From Labia minor (Eukaryota > Arthropoda > Insecta > Dermaptera > Spongiphoridae), in the NCBI GenBank assembly GCA_963082975.1, contig OY720345.1:25428611-25492610 (forward strand): a stretch of 64,000 bases of DNA, read 5' to 3'. Numbering within the stretch: position 1 is the stretch's first letter; each line of letters begins with the position of its first letter. The notes under the pieces are model-generated. The model saw nothing but the letters and a program-made list of their open reading frames with translations, had not been told where the DNA came from and searched no databases. Positions 45,501 to 57,600 of this stretch are shown here, piece by piece. A program made the position numbers and the translations under genes.

Positions 45501-48500
45501 TTATAATTCATCACGAACTGCCGTTCCATAGGACTGAAAGGCATTTTTTATTTGTTCTAGGATAGCATTAGATTGGCGTTTTCGAATTTCAATTCCTGAA
45601 ATAAATAAAATATTATTAATTTAATTTAGAAAATAGTTAAAATATAAGACATATTTATATTAAACGAAAGTATTATAGAAAATTTTTCTTATATCCAAAT
45701 CATTTAAAATTTTAACTTTTAAAATTTACCTGTATCTAAACGCTTCGGACCCTTTGGATAATATCTTACAGTTGGATATGCACGAATAGAAGCTTGATTA
45801 CAAAGCTCTTGCGATTGTACACAATCAATTCTAATACATTTCGTCTTATTGTGGTCTAAACGCTATATTAATAATAATAATAATAAAAATAATATAATAT
45901 ATTTGTTTTTGGAAATCATTAAGATTAATACTTACTCGAGCTAATGCTTCTAATTCGGGTAAAAAAATGTGGCATGCACCGCACCACGGCGCATAAAAAG
46001 TCACCAACCAATCATATTTCTTATCTTCTATCATCTCATTATAAATAGATGATTCGTCATATTTAGGACAATTAGTAGGTATAAAGGCTTGAAGCCATTT
46101 TCTCAAAGATGCCGCATCTCTTTGATATCCCTGATGAATTGCTACTGATGAAAGTCCTGAAATTCATAAAATTAAAAAAAAATCGTGAACAAATTGGATA
46201 TTTTATTATTATTTCCTAAAGAAAAACTATTTGAAGGTATCTTTTATCTCAAATAGAATATTATAATATAATATATATTACCTTCACTTTTAAAAGGATA
46301 TATTCTTAACGTAGGATAACTAGTTACATGTTGTTGTTGACATATTATATGATATTTTTCGCAATTTAATCTTGCTAATGTCACATGGTCAATTGGACCA
46401 GTGAGATTAGTTAAACGGCGTAATTCAGGTTGTAGCCGACGACATGGAGAACACCATGGTGCGTGAAAAGCCACCATCACTAATTCACCTTTGGGCTTGT
46501 TAACAACCAAGTCATTCCACGATTCTGTATCTAAATCTATAACTAGAAATAAAAACAACAATAAATTTTCTCTTTAAAACAAAACAGATTGTATTATACC
46601 AGACTGTTTTCTACCAGAATCAGATCTCAAATGTTCAATCCATTCATTTAATTGTTTCCAATTTCCCTCAAAATGTTCTTTCCATTGACCTTGTCTGGCT
46701 TCAAGTGTTGGATAAGAATTTATTCCTCTAGAATTGCAAGTTGCTTTATATAATACACAATCAATGAGAACTAAGGAGGAAAAAATATTAAGATTATTAA
46801 TATGAAATTAATTTTAAAAAACATTTAAACTCTTTCAAACCTATTTTTAATTGAGGATCTAATGTACTAAGACGCCTTAATTCACTCAAAGTACGTCGAC
46901 AGGGTGGACACCATGGAGCATGGAATAAAATTAACCATAATGTATCTAAAAAAAAATGATTAATTTTGCTGTCATTCTGAATACTAACATATATTGTTAA
47001 ACATATATTTTAAATATTAAAAGTGAATATTTACTGGTGTCTAATTCTTCTAATTGAGCGGGAGTAATATCCCATACTCCAAATGCCTGAGCACTTGATC
47101 GGGCAAGGCTGGATAATAAACTAAGACCGGCACCACCATTATGACTGGACCAACTTCTCAATAGATGCAACGATTCATGTCGACCAGAACACTTCCATAT
47201 TTGATATGTAGGATAGGAGGCAACATTATATTCATGGCAAATGGAAGAGGAACGTACACAATCGACACGAGCTTGAAAATAAGAAATATTTGAAATAAAA
47301 ATGCTTGATAAGAGCATAAGTAGAATAAAGTAATACATTTTAAAATATATAAAATACCTAATGAAATTCCTGAAATAGATAAATGGGCGGAGAGTTTTTT
47401 TAGTTCAAGTTGCTCCTCTTCCCGTTCACCAAGTGTATATACAATAAGCCACGCTTTTAAATGATTTCGAGATTCGCAAGATTCTAATTTTTCATGTAAA
47501 TTCTAAAAAAATATTTTAAAAATTATATAATAAAAAATATATTCTTATAATATAGGGTTAAATTTAGTAAATTTCATCTTTGTAAATTTAATTAAGATAA
47601 TAATTTCGGTTAAAATTAGTATTACATTATAATTAGATATAATTTTAATATAAAATAGGTTTATTATATTGAAATTTTTAATAAACTCACTTCAAGGTTT
47701 TCAGCATCAAATTTTGGAGGACTTTTAATATGTTTTAATACTTGGTCAGAAATTTCATATGCATCTAAAGAATATAAACTATTAAATGCAGGTGTATTTT
47801 CTTCGTTATCAATTTGAGTCAGATCTTCAATAATAACAGAAGACTTTTTAGGATAATTGGAACATAGATCTGGGAATAGAGAACAATCGAGTGTCCAAGC
47901 TTGTGCAAGATTTTCCTGTTAAAAAAAAGGAAAGGGTAATCAAACTATTTAAAAATACTGAAAGAATAATTATAGCTTTATATAATAATACCAAAAGAGC
48001 TGATGTTTTGACTCGATTACTTTTCGAAACACAATCGCGTTGATCATCACAAAGAAAAATTAATCGAGGGAGAGTATTTTCATTAGATTGTTCATTTTCA
48101 GTAAATATTAATGGTGTCATAATGGGAGGAACATGAATATGAAGGTGTGCTTGAAGAAAGGATGATAGTTCATCAAAAGAATGTCCTTCATTATATATTT
48201 CTTTCTAAAAAAATAATTAATCTTTTAATTATGTATTAGGTAAGTTGAATAAAACAATTTTAATACAAAATATTATTTTGGTAATCCTACCTGAGGGTAA
48301 AGGATTAATGTTGGATATGCATGTATGTTTTGTTCCCGACATAATTGCCATTCTTCATAACAATTAACAGCGGCAAGATGAAAAACTCCTAACCAATCAG
48401 CTGCCAATTGTCTCCATGTTGGAACAAGGTTGCGACAATGACCACATTGAGGAGAATGATAATTTACAAACCAGGTAGCCTGGTTGTCATCCAATACCAA

Positions 48501-50164
48501 CGATTCTATAAGCAAAAATATACATATTATAGATTAAATCCATGAAGAATACTTTTTTTATTTCCAATATGATATGCATATATTGTCCACTGTGATTGTA
48601 TGTTAATTAATGTAGTGGGTAATTACTCGTATATAAACTGGTCATCCTGTTATGGATTTGATTAAAACTTTACCAGTGGGTTCCTTTATTAATTCCAAAT
48701 AAACTTTTCTTATGCAATTTTTGCGGTTGGCTTCTAGTTTACGAATAAATGCCAGATTAGCTTATTATGAACCTAGAAACATGATGTCATTAAGTAATGT
48801 TTTATTGACTAATTCACTAATTATTCACTTATTCCTAATTTTAGGTTTTTTTCGGTTCGGTTTGGATATAGGGAAATTATTTAATTAATTAATTTATTAA
48901 TTTTTTTAATATCTAATTTGAACTGAATAAAAATCCTCCAGAAAATTAGTGAAGCCCTATGATGGTCAAATTAATAAAACATGATAGCTAAATAGAATAT
49001 CAATGGATTTATATGCAAATTTTAATCCTTTTTATCTCATAAACTAGAAGAGACCGCCACTTACTGCATTAAGGAAAGTTTGTTTTGAATTAAAAAAGGA
49101 ATCCACTGGTAAAGTTTTATCCAAATCCAGGACAGGATGTCAAGCTTATATAATTATTATGTAGTAATATTCTAAAAGTAAGGTGACCAACCATCCTCCT
49201 TTAGGGAGGACAGTACTCCATTTGTAAGCTCTGTCCTCCTTTTTGATATTTTTTCAATTTATCTCTAAAAAAAGGTCAAACGTTTTCAGGACTAAGCGTT
49301 TGAACATTTCCGAATTTTTTTCAATTTGGTTCTAAAAAAAAGGTAAAATGTCCTGCTTTGGTGTTTTCAAAAAATGGTCACCTTACTAAAAGTTTATATT
49401 TAACATTTTCAAAATAAAATCTTTTATATATTTAAGATAAAATTAGATAACACAAAACCAATAGAGAATTGTTGAAATTGAGTATTTATGAGAAAGAAGA
49501 ACCATGTGCAAATAATTCATACCGAAATCTCCCCTATTAAGTGTTACAACATTATCATCATCATCATAAAGTCCAAATTCATGTTGATAATAACTCCACG
49601 ACTGTTGTTTTCCACTTGAAGACGTCTCTCCATAAAGATCATAACGTCTACGAGATTCCTCATCTTTTAGGGTTTCATAAGCAGCTGTCATTTCAATAAA
49701 ACGTTGATCTGCATTTGGGTTATCCTTTAATAAAAAATTATAAAAAAAAAATAATCAATTGTTCATTCCAGTAATAGTTACATAAATAGTAAAATAATGT
49801 AGAAATAGAATAAAAATTAAAATAATAAAAAATGATTGTTACTTTGTTTTTATCTGGATGAAATAATATTGCAAGTTTTTTAAATGCTTTTCTAATATCT
49901 TTATTGGTAGCTGATCGAGATATACCCAATAATTCATAATAATCTCTTTCTTTACAATAGGAATAAGAAATTAAATTAATAGTAAAGATAAAAAGAAAGA
50001 CAATCCTAAAAAAATATAAAATAATATATATATTAATTTGGATCTTTCATATTGTTTATAGAATAATTAATAAATTAGATTATTAATTGAATATCATATA
50101 TTTTATTCAGAAATAAGAAGATAAGATGAGAGTATTTATACCATGAACACCGGTTTATCTGCAT
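45501..50164 (-). CDS. DNAJC10: DnaJ homolog subfamily C member 10 (ERdj5), ER disulfide reductase
   Basis: An ER-lumen co-chaperone that in known members binds BiP through its J domain and reduces disulfides of proteins bound for degradation. Exons in transcription order: 50164-50142, 50005-49843, 49724-49523, 48505-48291, 48204-47992, 47915-47691, 47502-47358, 47271-47035, 46945-46841, 46770-46600, 46542-46282, 46156-45936, 45862-45730 and 45595-45501. All junctions are in frame, giving 802 residues (human 793). A signal peptide (residues 1-24) is followed by the J domain with HPD at 57-59. Thioredoxin active sites are CGHC (150-153), CPPC (487-490), CSPC (597-600) and CGAC (712-715). Between the first and second lie thioredoxin-like parts without active cysteines, as in the family. 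The chain ends RDEL, an ER-retrieval signal. The mammalian order is CSHC, CPPC, CHPC, CGPC, so three of four motifs differ here in the middle pair. The coding sequence is intact. Intron 3 carries two MITEs. Confidence 0.97.
48635..49147. mobile_element. R4 element, long copy
   Basis: In DNAJC10 intron 3. The left end GATTAAAACTTTACCAGTGG is mirrored by CCACTGGTAAAGTTTTATCC on the right. It contains AATTCCAAATAAACTTTTC and a TTAGTTTGGATATAGG-like middle. At about 510 bp it is twice the length of the 42867 copy and similar to 60380-60870. Confidence 0.75.
49179..49385. mobile_element. 207-bp MITE with 7-bp target duplication
   Basis: The terminal inverted repeats TAAGGTGACCA and TGGTCACCTTA are exact. 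The flanks are the direct repeat CTAAAAG (49172-49178 and 49386-49392). The interior has two related CTCCTTT/AGGAGGA-type blocks and two TTTTTTCAATTTnTCTAAAA blocks. It has no coding frame and lies in DNAJC10 intron 3. I cannot assign the superfamily. Confidence 0.85.
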
Positions 50165-51676
50165 TGTAAAAGTGATTAAATAAATAGTTTATAAATTAAA
50201 ATGTTATAAAAATTACTCTTTTTATTTAAATCTCTAGACAATTTTATTTTAATATTTTCCATTTAAATTTTATTTAATATTACAATGACAGTTAAGTCAT
50301 TTTAAAAGAAAAATAATTGTAATTTTTGTATTGTAGGAAAAAAACAGAATGGCCAACTTTTTAGTGCTATTTGAACTGTCAAAGCAATGTAATGTCATTG
50401 TAATATTATTAATTTAAACACATTTTGTTTTATAATTTTTTTTTAAATAAATATATCGCATATAACATATTAATGTTTTATAAATATATTATAAAATATT
50501 ATTTAAAACTTGTTTAATTGTTTTAATATTTTTATATGTTGGTAATTATAAATGATGGTCGTGCTGTGGGAAGTGTGGTGTGTGTGGGATTTACTATCAT
50601 TAACGTGGCAATTTAAATTTAAATATGAATATTTCTTTTGAGACCCTTTTATATAGACTTTCTGTTGTTTACTTAGGCCATCATATAAATTTTAAATACA
50701 ACTAATTTTCATATCTTTCCAAATACCTATAAAAATAATCAGAGTATAATTCTTATTTTTTTATTTAATTGATATATTTATAATGAAAATTGAATTAATG
50801 CTTATATGAAATAAACCTGAAATAAATATAAGTAATTAATATTTTTTTACAAATTTAGTAATAAATTATCATCAGCGGTTTAAATTTGCTGATCTATTTT
50901 ATTTTCTTGTTTTAAGAAAAAATATGATAAAGTTTTAAAGCAATCTTTTTACTTTTATATTATTATATACAAAATTATTTTAATGCAATTTAAATAATAA
51001 TGATTTAAATTATTTTTAAAAACAGGGCCGATAGAAAATGGAAAAATTAAATTAAATTAATTTAACCAATTTTAGAATAATAAACAAGAATGTTTTTTAT
51101 TCTATTTTAAAAATTTCTCTCAATTTTTAGTAAATTTTATTTCAATATTCTTAAAAATTGTCGTTCTAAAAAAATTGATTCCTCTCCCTTTAAAAATTTA
51201 ATTTATCTTAATTTTTAATATAAATCTTTGTATAGATATATGTAGATTAATCTCCTAACTCTAAATTTAAAAATTTTTACATTATTCCATGCGATATTTT
51301 TTATTAATTTATAAATTAAATTTGGGATATAAAATATTACCAACTGCGAATTATATTCTTATAATTAGATAAGTTAATAAATATAATCTTAAAACTTTCT
51401 CCACTTAAATTTAATTTTATTTTCATGGTCGTTTTAGAGGATATAATATATACGATATAAAATAATATAAAATATATTTCTTTTAGATTTATATCAATTC
51501 ATTATTTAATATATTTTATTATTAAAAAAACAAGTCTGAGATAAATATAAATATAACTACTTTATTTAATGATATATTACACAAGTAATTTCTTATCACT
51601 CTGCCGTGGAATTAAACAGAGATCACGATCAGGTCTTTATCATTCGTTCGCTTTCATGAGTACCTAGTAATTAACT
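50165..51676. promoter_or_regulatory. Shared upstream region of DNAJC10 and the SLC17 gene
   Basis: A 1.5-kb gap between the two divergent start codons must hold both promoters and 5' leaders. It is nearly pure AT-rich DNA, with slightly mixed patches at 50548-50605 and 51590-51665, the latter just before the SLC17 start. No clear TATA or initiator can be singled out against this background. No repeat family was found here, unlike almost every other gap of this size in the window. Confidence 0.45.
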
Positions 51677-54600
51677 ATGAATGAAAAAAAGGAAATCGAG
51701 AGTTTTCAATTAGAAGAAATAGACAGGTATACCATGCAAATATTCAAATATTTTTTATATATTTTAATATAATTTAATTTCTATATCAGGTAATTTATTT
51801 ATTTTATCGCTTTCTATAAAAATATTATCATTATATTTATCATATATATAGGGTGTCCCAAAATGAAAGAACAGATTTGTCTGTAATACGAAATTGAAAT
51901 CTGCTCTTTCATTTTGGGACACCCTCTGGGGGGGGGGGGAGGGGGTTAAATTCCAAATTCATAATATAAGAAATAATTTTTATAATATTTTTATATTTAT
52001 AAATTATACGTAAATATGTAAGATATATAAATGTGATTAAATATTTTATTATGTTTTAAAAGTTACAAAAAAAAAAAATATTATGAAAAATATTTAAAAT
52101 TTTATCGTTGGGTTTCATTAAAATTTAATGAAAATATTTATTTTAACAGGGTTGGAGTGGGAATTTAAAGCATTATTCTAATTTTTAGTATTTTTAAACG
52201 ATATTTTTTTATTGAAAAATAAATTTATTATTTTATTGTGAACTCTATTCTACATTTGTTATTTTAGTAAAATTTGCTTTAATTATTTTTAAATTTTGAT
52301 TGAAATTTCAATAAAAAATAATATGTGTTCAATTTACTTACTGGAAACAAATTTCTCGGTCAAAAAGTGTGAATCAGTATTTTATAAATTATAATGTAAT
52401 TTTTTGATAATAAGTTTGATAATATAAGTAAATTAAATTGTCACTTCTGGAGAGCAAAAGTAAATACAAATTTTTATTTGATAGTTTTTTTTATAATATA
52501 GATGTTCGATACCAATTGAAATAAAATTTACTTTGAGTTAAGTACATAAATTATCTTTTATATAATACACTTTTATTTAACATACACTTATAGGTTTTTT
52601 TATTAATTAATAAATATTTTAATTTTTTTAACAATAATTGTATATTATTATGCTTACTTACTTAAAATAAATATACTCATTTATAATAAAACAATCAATT
52701 AAGGAATTAAGTTATAATCACAATATTATGACTAAAAGAGTAAATACAATAAATAAAGATTAATTAAATTAAAACAAATCTTTTTATTTTAAGAAAGTAA
52801 AGTATTAATTGAATTAAAGAAAGTATTTCAAGTTATTTCAATATTTTGATATTCTATTATTTGTTTAATTTAAATAAAATTTATAATTCATTTTTTTTAA
52901 AGAAATATATATATATATATTGTTTAAAGAAATATGAATTTATATAATTAATATAAAATTAATTTTATTTTAAAATATTTAAATAAATATGGAATTTGGT
53001 TTATTTTTGTATGCCTAAAATAATTAAGGATTTCATCGCCATTTAATTTTACTCTAATATAATAACAATTTTAATACTTCATTAATATATAATTAATTAA
53101 TTATTCATTAATTAATAACATTAATATTAATAATTCAAAATTATATAAAAAATCAAATTAATTTCAATATAATTCAAAGTCATCAAAATTCAATCAGAGT
53201 CATTGAAATATAAAATTATCTTTCATGATTATTTACATATTATAAATAATTTTCATATAATTAATTGATTATTTTGTTAAAGTAATTCATTTTTTGTTTA
53301 TTATTTTTTGTGATAAATCTAATAATTGATATTTTTTTATCTATTCATAATCTTATTTTGCGTACGAATTTTTATTTGAATAGCAAAAAAGTTATCACTA
53401 TTGTTTTTTTGTTGTTGTTTTGTAAGGACAATTGTTAGATAGATAATCGTCATATGATATTTTATTAAGTGAATAATATAGGTATAAATATGTAAATTAA
53501 TTTTTAATAATATACTTTTTATTTTCTAAAAAAAGAATGGGAATAAATAGAAATGATAATAAATGCAATTTTAATGTTAATTGAAGAAATATTTTGTATA
53601 TTTATTCAATTTGATTCTTAACAATCAATTATGTTCAAAGTTTATTCTACATTCTACTATTAAATCAAAAAATATATCCTCTAAATCTTAAGGTCTTTTC
53701 CCTCACTCACTAATTTATATATAAATTTTTATAAATCTTTTTAAAATTGAATAAAGAATATTTTTATATTATTATCAAAAATAATTGCTTCTTGTATTTG
53801 TAGCACTCGAATAAAGAAAAACTATTTTAATATTCTACAAAACAATCTATAATATAAAATTCAACTTATTTAAAATCAATTTTATTTTTAAAATATAAAA
53901 TAAGCCAAATTTTCTTTCATTTAATATAATATATACATATTTAAGTACAGTAAAATATATGTTTATCTATCCCTTAACTGGAAAATTTTTTGAAAATATA
54001 ATAATTAACCATTGAAACCTTATCTTGAACAATCTCCATTATGGGAATTCAAATTTTACCTACTCTTACATTTATATTGTCATTCGATTGTGTCCTTGTT
54101 TTATATACTCATTTTTTCCAAACTAGTTTTTCTATTTTAATTTTTATTATGTATTTCTTCTTTTCTTACCGATTTTAGCCATCTTTCCACCACTCCAATA
54201 ATATCTTCGTGTTTTCATACTATAAATATTTAACTCTTATACGCATTTTTCGGTTATTTTCTTTTAGAATTCTCTTTAATATAATAGCGTTATATTTATA
54301 ATATTTAAATTAAGTATAGGATTATACAATAAACAAAAGCGCCAACTGATTAAATATACTAGAATATAAATTTATTTATAATGATATCGATCTCTATTAC
54401 AATATATAGATATATTATTTTATTAAATGATATATATATATATATATATATTATTTTTTTAAACTCTAAATGACTACGAAGACAATTCAATAAGTAGAGA
54501 GACAAATGGCTATAGCTCAGAGCTTTTTAAGCTGACCGTGATAAACTTCAAAAATTGGGTTGGGAGGTCTTACCTCATCCTGCCTACAGTCCCGTCCTAG

Positions 54601-57600
54601 CCCCATCTAACCTCTACTACTCAAAGACGCCTTACGTGGAAAAAGATTTGCTAACAATAATGAAGTTAAGGACGTTGTGTAAAAGTGACTTCAGGATAAA
54701 TTAAAAAAATTCTTCGACAAGGGAATTAGGAAGCTGCAAGATAGATGGGACATGTACATAACTGTGGGGGTGATTATGTTGAAAAATAACCTGAATTTTG
54801 TAAGAATCAAATAAACCGTTTTTGAGTTATAGTCTTTTGTCTCTGTACTTATTGAATGACCCTCGAATTTTAACAAAATCCATTTGATTCATGAATGAAA
54901 GAAATTATTTTTCTTTATTTTTTATTAAAGTATTAAATTATTTTTTTCATCGATATATATATATATAGATATCAAATTTTGGACATTTTATTAAATTTTT
55001 GAACGATTAATTTTTTTTATGTTATTTTTTAAGGAGTCTTGATGATGGGCTGAAATGGTGGCAAAGGAGGAGGTATTTAATGTCCTTTTTTCTATTTTGG
55101 GGATATTTCATGTCCCTTTGTGGTCGGGCGGTACTCAGCATTGCGATTGTTGCCATGACGAATCCAATTGTTTCACAAAATGGGACACTCTTACAGGTGA
55201 GATAAGAGTATCAAGGATAACAAAAAAATCTTTCCAAATTACAATTAAATACTATATTTATCATATAATATACATATATCAGTGTTATCACTTTTATTGA
55301 GTAATAGCTGGTAGATTATCTAGATTAGTAAGAGTATTATATTTTTTTCATTTTAACTGATTATATTTCAATTGCAAAAATATGATTAATAAACTCAACC
55401 AAATATTAATTTTTTATCATAATTAAGAACAAAAAACAACAACATAGATTCATTTTTACCGACCGACGATAGTAAGGGAGGTATTGTTTTCACACCAAAT
55501 TTCACATGTGGAGATTTTTACATATCTCCACGAATCATGCATTTTCTTAACAAAAAAAAGTATTTTTAGCATGATGTCTGTCCGTCCGTCCGTCCGTCTG
55601 TCCGTCCGTCCGTCCGTATAGATGTGTACAGCCTGAACGGCTCAACCCATTTTGATGAAATTTGGTATATTTACTTAATGCATCAGTGGGATGAATTGAT
55701 CAACTTTTGGTGCAAATCCGGAAACCGGAAGTGGTAGTATTAGCGATCGACGATAGGAAGAGAAGGGTTATTTTCATACCAAATTTCACATGAGGAGATT
55801 TTTTACATATCATCACGAATCACTCACATTGCATTGGTTTTATACTCGAGAAAAATAATCTTTATTAGTTTTTTCTTAATTAAAATTATATAACGTCATC
55901 CAGCCATTCATGACGGCACAGCCTGGTCTTGCATATATATTATAAATAAAGTAAAATTAAAAATGTTTATATTTATTATTTATGTATCCATATCTATTTT
56001 TTATTACATTAATAGATATATTAAAATTATTTGAAATTGTTTCTGTAGCTGGAAATTAATTTATTTCAAACCGTCGGTCGGTTCGGGCCTGGCCACAGGT
56101 CAACTTATTAGGGAAATAATTATTTACTAAAAAAAGTTAACTTTTTATTTTTATTTTTTTTTTAACCTTGACTTAATTTTTTGCCATTTATAATTTATTA
56201 TTTTGATAATGTAAGATTAGAGCTCAAGTCTATTTGATGAACAGGCCAGTAAATTAAGAGAAAAAGACTTTTAATTGTTAATATTATAATATGGATAAAA
56301 TGAAAAATTCAATAATATGCAAAGTTCTAGTGATGTAGAGCTTATTATTTCGAGTAAATGATCTCCATCATCTGACCAGAAACTAGCAAAAGATGGTTAT
56401 GATAAATTTCATTAACTTTTATACAATTAAAATGGATAATAAATTTTCAAAATTTCACTAATTATATTTTCTTTCTACGTTTTATTTTTAGTGATTATAA
56501 AAGTAATTTTAATATTTAAATTCTTTCCAAATTTTATTTACTATCCCGAACTAAGTGTACTTTATCCAGTATTTTCAATCTTTAGTAGAGATAATTTTTT
56601 GATATGAACTTGGAGAGGTTCAATCCCATATTATCTTTAGCGGATCAAGAATATAACCGCTAAGATATTGGTCTGCGATTTTTAATATATTAACAGAATA
56701 GAAATTTTTACAAAAAAAAATATAAAATAAATTTTAAAAATTGGCATATATATAAAAATAAAAAAAACGGAGACATTAATTTATTTGGGAATCTACTCGC
56801 AACTTTTAGGTGCTTAATCTTAACTCAACAATAGCTTAACAATAATTAAGCACGATGTTATAAATAATTTGTATTTGACCTCGACATGTCTATTACATAA
56901 TATCTTCGACTTTAAAATAGGTACGTGGGGAGGACAAAAGTCCGTGACTTTTTGAATTTCCCTTCTTTTAAATGAAATTGCAACACTGCTCTTGTCAGCT
57001 GACTCCTATCGAAGTTTGACCAGTTGGGTCTTTTAGTTTTTATTTAATAACCATTAATAGCAGACTACCTCGTGATTTGAGAAGAAAAAAAGTGAATTTC
57101 TATGAATATCCATGATTTTAGATACGAATTGCTCCCTCATCCGCCCTATTCTCCGGATTTAGCCCCGAGTGATTATTTTTTGTTTGCAAACCTGAAGAAA
57201 GAGATTTGACTCCAACGATGAAATCATCTCACAAACAAATACCTAATTTGATGTCCTCAACAAATTTTATTTTTTGGAAGGGATGAAAAAAATTGGAAAT
57301 TTATAGAGGTCAAAGAAGACTACGTTGAAAAATAAAGTAATCTTTTATTCAAATACCTGTTTCTTTCAAAAAGTCACGGACTTATTGACCTACACTCGTA
57401 TTATATCATAATATATTTACAATTTATTTGTAAATAATATTTTAATCATAATTATTTTACAATATCTCTTCAAATGATTTTAATTATACATTATTATTAT
57501 TATTATTATTATTATTTGCGGATAGACCCTGAGGATCACGCGGAGAGCTTTAAAAATTAAATTAAATTATTAAATTTCCCTAAGCCCGAATTCGAGTCTT

